Assembly: GCA_016748015.1 (NCBI GenBank)
Contig: JAAOMT010000420.1
Location: 184,140-248,139, forward strand
Direction: 5' to 3'
DNA: 64,000 nucleotides
Source of the DNA: Geosiphon pyriformis
Lineage: Eukaryota; Glomeromycota; Glomeromycetes; Archaeosporales; Geosiphonaceae
The translations under genes were made by a program, and so were the position numbers. Below the pieces are notes generated by a model. The model was not told the origin of the DNA, did not search any database, and was given only the letters and a program-made list of their open reading frames with translations. Positions 55,356 through 64,000 of this stretch are shown one piece after another. Position 1 is the first letter of the stretch; each line of letters starts with the position of its first letter.

Positions 55356-57190
55356 GTGGTGATTACACCAGACACAACAACTCTAGAGTATTACCAGTCA
55401 ATTTACATTCACTACAAGCAAAGATTCAACATTCTAGACAGAATTGAAGTTGTCAAAAAATCAGTATACCAATACATTAAAAACCACATCAACAATTATC
55501 TTTTTGAAAACTACAACATTTCAGAAGTTAGAAACAACCTCTACAATAATTTAGTGTACTATTCGCAATTGGGAACAGAAAACCTGAACAGTGAAACACT
55601 TGCTACCTACTTTCAAGAACTTAATTTTAACATTATTGAATATTGTGAAGAAAAATATCCAGTACACTCTAAATACTCTTTTGACTTTGAATCAAAGACA
55701 AAAACAAGCAACAAAGGCAAACAAAGATTGAAGCAATACTCAAGAACCACTCCAAACACTCCAACACTACAAAAGACAACTGCCAAACACTTGCAAACAC
55801 CTGAACAAGGAACCAGTTTAAAACTTCCACTTACTATCACACCTTTTCTAGCTTTACTTGCACAAGCACAAACATCTAATTCACCCTTAAATTGATTTAC
55901 AAAACCAGAAGATTTTACATTACTTAGAAGTCCTATCAGACAGCAAGAATCTCTTCAAACTAGTTCCAATCTTCTTGACTTTCTAGCTGAAAATCGAAGT
56001 AAATACTTTGAGACAGCAGTGAATGAAAAAAATGACTCTAAAATATCTGAAGAAGAATCAATAGACAGTGAAAATGAAGAAGATAAAATGACAACATATA
56101 TCACAAAAATCCCTGAATTTAATGGAGAAAACATTGAGACCAGTCCCCAAGAATGGCTCAACCAAGTTACTAAAGCTGGAGATACAAATGGATAGAATGC
56201 TGCCAGAATGTTAAGAACAATTCCCTACTTTCTCAAAAAAACAACAGGCAAATGGTTCAAAAACTTGACCACCCTTTTTAATGACTGGACAGCTTTCAAA
56301 ACTGCCTTCTTAGAACAATTCACTGATAACAATACTTCAATCACACTTTGAAATTGTTTTTGCAATATCAAACAAGAACCCTCCAAATCTGTTATGACTT
56401 ATATTGGAAAATTCAACAAACTCCTCAGATGAATTTGCCAACTTGAAACTAATGATTATTATTCTGATGCTCAAATCTTGGATTAATTTATCGCTGGTTT
56501 AAAGGATAAACTGATTAAAAAGGTTTGCCCACATGCTCTAGAAGATTTAAACTCTGCCATTCAGCATGCAAAAAGATATGAAATGGCCATAGAAGAAGCC
56601 AATTGTACAAAACTTGTGAACTTAGCCATTGAAGAAACCAGCTCAGCAGCTGAGGAGAAAATTGACCAACTCACAAAAAAAGTCAAAAACTATTTCACCA
56701 ACCAACAACAACAGCAATCCCAAAGATATCAATCATCCCAAAGACGAAATCAAAACAACTTCACATCATCCTCTAATAACCAGCCTCAGAATTGCCATTA
56801 CTTTAGAATTCCTGGCTACTAGAAAAGAGATTGCAGAAAGCTACAACGAGATCAACAAAACAGAAGTAATCAATGTTATCCTTCGTCACAACAATCTTAT
56901 TACCAACCACCACCACCACCAGCTTACTATCCACCAAGACCCCAATATCAAAATAACTATTATCAGCCTGCTCCACAGCCAATTCAACAGCAATACCAAC
57001 AACCACCCACACAACATTATCAAATACCTGCTCAAAGATTGATTACACAAAACCAATTCACACCACAAAACTAATACCAAGTAAACAACAATAGAATTAG
57101 TTCGAACAACCAATTGGTTCCCTGAAATTCTATTTAACCAAGACCCAACCACTATCACACTCAATCCAGTTATTTAACAATGCCAGAAGA
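55356..57190 (+). pseudogene. Element C gag
   Basis: Open at its head for 179 codons (LEYYQSIYIHYKQRFNILD, NHINNYLFENYNISEV), then an acidic linker, capsid-like blocks, MAIEEANCTKLVNLAIEE and a Gln-rich stretch. The knuckle is destroyed: CHYFRIPGY-stop-KRDC has lost the second Cys, the His and a Trp. A Pro/Gln/Tyr-rich tail follows (56900-57010). No ATG precedes the first conserved block in frame. Confidence 0.84.
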
Positions 57191-57399
57191 ACAGAATTTT
57201 CACCATACTGCACTCTTAGAAGGTAGAGCTGCAGCACAACAACAAAATTCTTCTCATAACCACACTACTATTCCACCAGCCAGAATTGCTGAAAACACCA
57301 ATCTCTCTAATATCTTTCTTTTCGAGTTCGAAACCAATGAATTACCATTTTTATTCAGCAATGCAGCCACCAATGAACAAAAAACAATCACTGCTATGT

Positions 57400-57720
57400 A
57401 CACTGAAGCAGAAGTTGAAGAAAAGGCAATTCGTTTGATCCTAGACAATAGATCCACCAGAAGCATCATTACCTATCAGTTGATGCAACAGTTAAAGAGA
57501 AATGTTGACCGACCAGCTCAGACAGTAATCATCACTGCTAATGGCATGAAAAAGACTTCAGTAGGAGAAATTGACAATTTTCCATTTACTCTTGATGGAA
57601 TTACTATTCCAGTCAAAGTTCTTGTAATGAACGCTCTTCAGTATCAAGCCCTTGTCAGAAATGACTGGCTTCAAAAAGCCAATGCAAAATTAGACTGGGA
57701 AACCCAATAACTACAAATCT
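57400..57720 (+). pseudogene. Element C retropepsin-like protease
   Basis: LILDNRSTRSIITYQLMQQL (triad DNR for DSG), TVIITANGMKKTSVGEID, DGITIPVKVLVMNALQYQALV. It is open from 57180 to 57710 together with the end of gag, so gag and protease share one frame in this copy. It ends with TAA for Gln in the WETQ block. Confidence 0.78.
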
Positions 57721-57899
57721 CTTACCAAGGACAACATGCCCGAGTATCTGCCACTTGTGGTACATTCAACAAATACTCCAAAAAAGCCCTGGCTTTTGAA
57801 TTTGAGCCAGAAGAAGAAAAACCAATAATCAAAACATTCATGGCTCTTGAGTCAACGTCCAATTGGGCCGATGAAACTGAACAAGAACATTTTATCCCA

Positions 57900-58650
57900 C
57901 ACTCTGAACCCAAAACCCCTGAATGAAATATCCCCTACTCAAAGACTGAGCCAAGAAAACAACGCCCCTATATTCCCCTTAAATGTAAAGACTGTCACAA
58001 GAAACTATCGTCAATGGGAGCTTGTATTTTACCTGAGGAAAAATATGAAAGTCACACCTGCTACTATTGCAAGGCCTGCCATCGAGAATAATGAGGCCAC
58101 TTGATCAAAAGAAGTGGAAAATAGGATGGAACACTCTGTTTTACTTGTGGAAAACAGCTTCTTGATGAATGTAACTGGATTGATGTTGCATTTAGAGGAG
58201 GAGTCTGTGATCAAACTTGTCAATATGCTCTTTCTATTGCAGAAAAAGTAAAATGTGGAACATCTTTCAATGCTGCATACAACAGCGCTCTCAGCAAACT
58301 CTATTACTACTCCCATGACGCCGAAATGATCTATGAACTTGCCATGGTTTTAATTAATGGAGAAACCAAAGAAAATGTCCTTCAAATGAAGGAAACTGAA
58401 TACATTGAATATATCTTGGAATTAGCTGGATTCAATTATGAAGATGAAGTAGAAGTGTACCACCAAATCGCAAGTCACACCTACCTGACCCAAGAAGCTC
58501 AAATTCAATAATTAGAACAAATAAACATTAAATTATGTGAGGAATGTATAATGCCGTGTGACAAACAATGATGTTCTGAATGCTATGCTCTTAGCATTCC
58601 ATTACCCAGCAAAAGTAACAAATACAAAATTGAGTTTGGAGAACCTGAAG
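57900..58650 (+). pseudogene. Element C Cys-rich segment
   Basis: First cluster around 57980-58240: CKDCHKKL, GACILPEE, HTCYYCKACH, FTCGKQLLDEC, CDQTCQYAL, split over two frames. A helical stretch follows (58326-58511, LINGETKENVLQMKETEYIEY). The second cluster at 58530-58595 reads KLCEECIMPCDKQ-stop-CSECYAL. It lies directly before the dUTPase domain. Confidence 0.65.
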
Positions 58651-58691
58651 CAACAGAAAAAATTGAAGTAACACCTATTTATCTCATCAAA

Positions 58692-59134
58692 AATCAGTCT
58701 GCCTTACAACTCAAATACTTCAACAACAACGGACAAGGAATAAAACCTGAAAAAACACATGAAATTGATGCTGAATATGACCTAAGATATCCAGACAAAG
58801 ATACTCTTGTTCTCAAACCCAAATCTCTCACAAAAATCAACCTCAAAATTCTCTCGAAATCCTGTCAGGAGCAATGGTTCAAATTGCCTCCCAGTTCTCT
58901 CTGGCAAGCAAAGGAATCAATATCAGAGGAGGAATAATTAATGCTGAATATACTGGTGACATAACAGTAATACTCCAAAATGAAACCGATAAACCTTTCA
59001 AAATTGAACATTCTGAAAAAATTGCCCAAGCTATCTATTTACCCTTAATTAATATTTCGGGCTTACAGTTAGTCAATCAAAGAGAACAATTGGAAAAAAG
59101 CAAAAGAGGAACACAAGATTTTGGTTCAACTGGA
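58692..59134 (+). pseudogene. Element C dUTPase domain
   Basis: Motif I EIDAEYDLRYP (58766-58798; the conserved Gly is Glu), motif II SQFSLASKG, motif III GIINAEYTGDI (Asp to Asn), motif IV EKIAQAIYLP, motif V RGTQDFGSTG. A 2-nt deletion near 58840, relative to B, shifts the frame between motifs I and II. The changes at motifs I and III are single G-to-A transitions. So the domain was ancestral to the family, and this copy is dead. Confidence 0.83.
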
Positions 59135-60960
59135 CAATTCACAGTTCCAGTAAACATAGCTCTTAATGAACAAAGTGAATCTTACCAGATTCTACAACTT
59201 CCACAACCAATTACTATTTCATCTTTTGGAGAACACCCCAAAATTTACACTTGTGAAAAGCTAACAACCACCCAACAAATTTTTAAGTCCAATGAATAAA
59301 TCTGCTTGAAACATAATATCTCAATTCCAAATATCTACATCCCAAAAAGAACAAAGAAAGTCCGAGTTACTTTTTACAACTCCAATAATTACCCCATAGT
59401 TTTATTAAATAACTTAGAAATTGGAGTTATTCACAGTAATATCTTTCAACAAAAATTACCCCAAACAATTCCTGATTTCTCTGAAATTATTGGACATTCA
59501 CTACCAAAAATCAATCCAAACCTCAGCTCTAAAAACTACCATGTTGTCATGGAAAAACTATCTCAAATCAACATGGGACAACTTGAACCATAACAACAGA
59601 GCCAGCTCAAAGAGCTAATTGCAGAATTTGCCGATATCTTTGCCAAAAACAACAATGACATAGGAAGAACCGATTTGGTTCAACACCAAATCTATATAGG
59701 AGATGCCAAACCAAGGCAACAGCAAGCCTACCAAGTTGCTTCAGAAAGTCACCAATTTATCCACAAAGAAGTGCAACGGATGCTCAACAATGGGCTTATT
59801 CAACCATCAATAAGTCTATGGGCTTCACCTGTGGTCTTAGTTAAAAAGAAAAATGGAAAAATACAATTTTGTGTTGATTATTGACAACTCAACAGTGTTA
59901 CCATTGGAGATGCCTACTCTTTTCCCCAAATTGATGACATGCTAGATGCTTTTGGGAAGTCCAAATACTTTTCGACATTAGATTTAGAGAGTAGATACTA
60001 GCAAGTTGCCATGAATTCCAAAGATCGCTCTAAAACAGCATTCACCACTCAAAGAGAAAATTATGAATTCAATATAATGCCTTTCGGATTATGCAATGCA
60101 CCAGCAACATTTCAAAGACTTATGAACATTGTTTACAAAGGCCTCCTTTGAAAGTTAGTAGTTGTTTATCTTGACAATACTGATGTTTATTTTCCATCAT
60201 TCGAATTACACTTAAAACACCTGCGAGAAGTTTTTCAATAATTATGAAAAGCAGAACTGAAACTCAACATTGAAAAATACTACTTTGGAAAAACAAGCTT
60301 GGTCTTTCTTGGTCATATCATTAGTAAAGATGGAATCAAACCAGACCCTGGAAAAATCAGCACTGTCAAAAACTTCAAAACTTCTCAAAACACTACAGAA
60401 CTAAGAGGATTCATAGAGTTAGCCTTCTACTATCAGAAGTTTATCAAAAAATTCTTAGAAATCGCAAAACCTCTCAACCAGCTTACCACCAAAAATGTTA
60501 AATACAAATAGACTGCTGAACACCAAAATGCATTTGAAATCCTCAAAGAAAAACTAATGACAGCTCCAATTCTTGCCTACCCAGATTTCAGCAACCAATT
60601 TTGGTTAGCAACAAATGCCTCTTATACTGTCTTTGGTGCTATCCTATCACAGTTAGATGACAATAGAAATAAGCGAGTAATTGTTTATGCTAGCAGAACA
60701 TTGAAACCAGCTGAAAAAAACTACTCTGCAATAGAATTAGAAACTGCAGCAGTAATCTGGGCCCTACATCACTTCAACCTTTACCTCAGACCCAAAAAAT
60801 TTAATATTATCACTGATAATATTGGACTCAAATGGCTTCAGAACAAAAACACTCAGCTGAATACAAAACAAACCTGATAGACAGGATTTTTAGCCAACTA
60901 CTGATATATTGTACACCACAAACCAGGAAAACTCCATACCAATATTAATTGTCTCTCAAG
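59135..60960 (+). pseudogene. Element C linker, reverse transcriptase and RNase H
   Basis: Linker to about 59620 (IPNIYIPKRTKKVRVTFYNSN). [55 protein letters not shown] (YLDD changed to YLDN near 60170), VFLGHIISKDGIKPDPGK. RNase H: LATNASYTVFGAILSQ (first catalytic Asp as Asn), ELETAAVIWALHHF, ITDNIGLKWLQNKNTQLN. Stops at 59882, 60000, 60149, 60238 and others, several at Trp, Gln or Arg codons. Confidence 0.87.
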
Positions 60961-60999
60961 AATGAGGCAAGATTAGAATACAAAACCAACACCCATTTA

Positions 61000-62403
61000 A
61001 ATTAATAACAAAACAACAAACAATGAACCCCGAAAACTACAACAATCTTAAACAATATTTGGAGACATTAACAATCCCAACAGATTGGTCCTCAGATAAA
61101 AAACATCAGTTACAACAACAAGCCAAATAATACTTCTTACACAATAACATAATTTATTATCGAAACTTCAGAAACCCAAACAATCCACTCAAATTAATAC
61201 AAGAACATGAAAAAAAAACCATTTTATATAACATGCACTCAGACTTTTCATCAGCACACCTAGGAAAAGACAGCACCACCCAGAGAACACTAGAATATTA
61301 CTTTTGGCCTCAAATGAGAAAAGACATTCATGAATACATTAAGTCTTATGATAGTTGTTAAAGAAGAGGAGGAACTCGCCCTACAGAACTTTTAAACCCA
61401 ATCAAAGTTGAACAGTCTTTTGACCAAGTTGGTATCGATTTAGTCGGACCACTACCTATCACAAACCAAGGAAACCATTATATTGCAGTAGCTGTAGACT
61501 ATCTCACCAAATGGCCTGAAACCAGAGCCATTTAACAAGCAGATGCGAAATCAGTAGCAAACTTCATCTATGAAGACATTATTTGTAGACATGGATGCCC
61601 AATAAAACTTTTATTTAATCAAGGAACACATTTCGTGAACAATTTAATCCAGGAAATTTGTGGACGATTTAATGTCAAGAGACCATTATCTTTGCCCTAT
61701 CATCCACAAACAAATAGACTTGTAAAATGTTTCAACAGAACATTGTGTGAATCATTAGCCAAAGTCTCAACTGATTTTGAGCAAGAATGAGATCTCTTTA
61801 TTCCATCAGTGTTACTAGCATATAGAACACTAAAACAAGATACCACAAAACACACACTATTTGATTTAATCTATGAAAGAACAGCAACGTTACCAATTAG
61901 TTTCACAATGGAAACATATCCAGTACAACCAATTAATAAAGACAACTTTTAGAAAACACTACAATAAAGAGCCTATACTCTGCTTAGCACGTTGGAAAGA
62001 AAACAATAAATAGCAGTCATATTAAACACTCCCAAGCTCAACAAAAAGAATGGCATGACAACAAATTGCCTTCAGTTACCAATGAATTTAAAATCAGAAA
62101 CAAAGTTCTCTTACACAGAACTAAAGCTGAAAAACAATGGAATGGAAAATTTGAAAATAAATAGGATAGACCATTCTTTATCCATGAAGTCCTAGGCAAC
62201 AGGTCATACAAGCTAAGACTTGATAACAAAATCCTAGCAAAAGTTGCACATAGAGATCGTTTGAAACACTATAATTCCAGACACAATCCTGAACTATTAA
62301 TTTCACAAATTAGTACACATTTCTCTTTAATCAATCCTGAAGATATTTCCTGAAATCTAGAACCAATAGTTGTCATTGAACAATCTCTCAACTTGAACAC
62401 TTA
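61000..62403 (+). pseudogene. Element C integrase
   Basis: Zinc head at 61230-61370 (HSDFSSAHLGKD, YIKSYDSC), core VGIDLVGPLPI with the first catalytic Asp, KWPETRAI, FNQGTHFVN, and YHPQTNRLVKCFNRTLCE, where the family has NG..ER. The C-terminal region shows KVLLHRTKAEKQWNGKF and RPFFIHEVLGN-like blocks, then SYKLRLDNKILAK. The frame ends with TAA at 62401. Stops at 61361 (for Gln), 61534 and 62160 among others. No chromodomain. Confidence 0.86.
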
Positions 62404-62526
62404 ATTTAAATTTATTATTATAGTTATCTCCTTATAATTTAGAAACAATCTCACAAAAACAAAGCAAAAATAACATAAAAACCTATACACCAAAAATAAT
62501 TTTCTTTTATTTTCAAATCTCTTATA

Positions 62527-63248
62527 ATGACTATTTCTTAAAACATTCAACAATTATCCCAAAAACTAATGTTAGCTTTAAAAACAATACCCAAATTATC
62601 TATTACTGTTACTGGAAACCACATTAATTATACCCAAACAGAAGTAGTTACAAATTTAGCCCCAAATTTACGAAAATATCACCCATATAAAAAGAACACA
62701 AGAAGTTATTCTGGAATTTACTTGCCAGAACTTTTAAAGCTTGCTTTAAGAGAAAACTTAATACTCACTCCTATTAGTATTTCACTAAATGCTACTATTC
62801 AACAAAAAACTTCAACTGTGTCTTAATGAAGAAAACTATGACTATACTCCAATATATAGATATTTCTACATTAAAAAAACACTTCACAAACAAAAACAGA
62901 AGCTTATAGCAGCAAACCTCACAAAAAAAACTATTTGGAAACAACTCCACAACGAATTCAAGACAACAGCTGGACCCTACAAACAGTCGTTATAAACTAA
63001 GAGCTGCTCTTAGACTTTATGACCTATTCCACATCTGTAAAAACGTACTACAAAACCCAATTTTTCAACCTTTGAAGATTCAATACATTGGAAAGCTCAC
63101 AGAACTGAAATTTCAACAATTTTCAGACCAAATTTCTTTAATAATTTTGGATTATTATCTGGAAATAACAGACAGTACTTGGATTTCAATGGAGCTTAGT
63201 CTTGAGGAGAAAGTTATGTTACCAGATGAAATTAGAGATATTGTTTAG
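62527..63248 (+). pseudogene. Element C ORF3
   Basis: Begins ATG 62527 (MTIS, then TAA for Gln5) and matches A and B through LSITVTGNHINYTQTEVV, YSGIYLPELLKLALREN and LEITDSTW. Two shifts (near 62800 and 62990) break it, and the frame recovers before the end. The stop TAG (63246-63248) lies 30 bp inside the 3' LTR, as in A and B. The polypurine tract GAGGAGAAAG just before the LTR is part of the coding frame. Confidence 0.72.
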
Positions 63249-64000
63249 CATAAAATTACCCTTATAAATCTTATCATTAATTAGCATATATTATTATTTC
63301 AAATTATTACTTATTACATTAGCAAAATGTCCGAAATTATCATTTAATTAATAACCCAATTTGTACATAACACAAATATAACCTAAGTGCAATGATCAAT
63401 CATGCAATACCCCGAAATATGTAACATTCAAAAGTTTACCGAAATTTGTAGAAATTTGCCGAAATAATTAATAGTTCACTGAAATATCTAATAGTTCACA
63501 AAAATAACTTGTAGTTTGCTGAAATGTATCTTTAGTTCAGCAAAATTGTAGAAAAGAGCAAAGTTCAAGTTCATAGAATAATGTTACAATAAGTTGTATA
63601 AAAGAAGAGCTTCTCTTTTCAAGAAAATGTATCTTATTTTAGATTTATCACTTAGAACTATTCCTACACACACAAAAAGAAATAAATACCAAATAATTTG
63701 AAAAACCAAATTCTTTAATTATTGCACTTGGAAAATTCCCAAAACCCAACTAACATTTTGAAATTGATTAGTTACCAATTTCAGTAAACTGTTAGTGACT
63801 CCAGGCCTGGATAGAAAACATTTCCCTTGACAGAATTCTATTTCTTTTACATTTCTTTTATTTTCTTTCTTTTATTTTCTTATTCTAATCATTAAAGTAG
63901 CCTACAGACAAGATTCTTGTAGAAGAGTTGACTTTCACAGCAAAGTAACTACACATTTTTAGTAAGCTTCCAGATGAGCAATTCTTGGGAAAGAGTTGAC
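63217..64000 (+). repeat. Element C 3' LTR (incomplete)
   Basis: Starts TGTTACCAGATGAAATTAG and matches the 5' LTR at 54329 base for base with scattered transitions, up to the window end. Confidence 0.9.

Larger units (their letters stand above)
54329..64000 (+). mobile_element. Ty3/gypsy retrotransposon C, inserted in LINE copy d (3' LTR runs off the window)
   Basis: Plus strand. 5' LTR 54329-55310, internal region 55311-63216, 3' LTR from 63217 past the end. It has the same family order as A and B, with full dUTPase motifs. The left flank is ATGA; the right target duplication is not in the window. It is inactive, with several stops and shifts in every domain. Confidence 0.92.

Noticed and set aside
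1-64000. CRISPR arrays, rRNA or tRNA genes
   Set aside because: No regular spaced repeats and no cloverleaf with A and B boxes were found by reading; the regular repeats are microsatellites and LTRs.

Overview
The window looks like nuclear DNA of a very AT-rich, transposon-laden fungus. The best guess is an arbuscular-mycorrhizal (Glomeromycotina, Rhizophagus-like) genome. The reasons are short GT-AG introns, a fungal-style CHD1, a non-LTR element ORF1 of the type I associate with Rhizophagus, large Ty3/gypsy elements, and islands that are almost pure A+T. The species assignment is inference.

Layout. 1-3943: end of a Ty3/gypsy element (D, + strand) whose 3' LTR is split by a complete Ty3/gypsy element (A, - strand, 3944-13326, two 993-bp LTRs, 4-bp target duplication TCAC). 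The D LTR resumes at 13327 and ends at 13712, abutting a non-LTR (LINE) ORF1 fragment (- strand, 13713-14960). 14961-17300: AT-rich block without recognisable genes. 18465-24192 (- strand): a ten-exon CHD1 chromatin remodeller, about 1382 codons. 24983-25773 (+ strand): a three-exon RBBP9-like serine hydrolase, divergent from CHD1. These are the only two host genes I can support. 26550-31150: AT-rich DNA that is at least partly hypermutated LINE, with a younger truncated LINE tail (29681-30584). 31150-39058: a near full-length LINE (+ strand) split by a 995-bp solo LTR. 39370-41364: another hypermutated LINE (- strand). 41365-54328: one LINE copy broken in turn by Ty3/gypsy element B (- strand, 42086-51882), a second solo LTR (53124-54196) and Ty3/gypsy element C (+ strand, 54329 to beyond the window end).

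Elements A, B and C are one family with the order LTR - gag - protease - Cys-rich segment - dUTPase - linker - RT - RNase H - integrase - ORF3 - LTR. Two parts are unusual. A five-motif dUTPase domain lies between protease and RT; it is uninterrupted for 148 codons in B. A conserved reading frame (ORF3, 240 codons in A and B) follows integrase and ends inside the 3' LTR. Element D carries a distant ORF3 in the same place. No transposon copy here is intact. Most nonsense codons are explained by C:G to T:A transitions (CAA to TAA, CGA to TGA, TGG to TGA or TAG), and the AT-rich islands look like the end point of the same bias.
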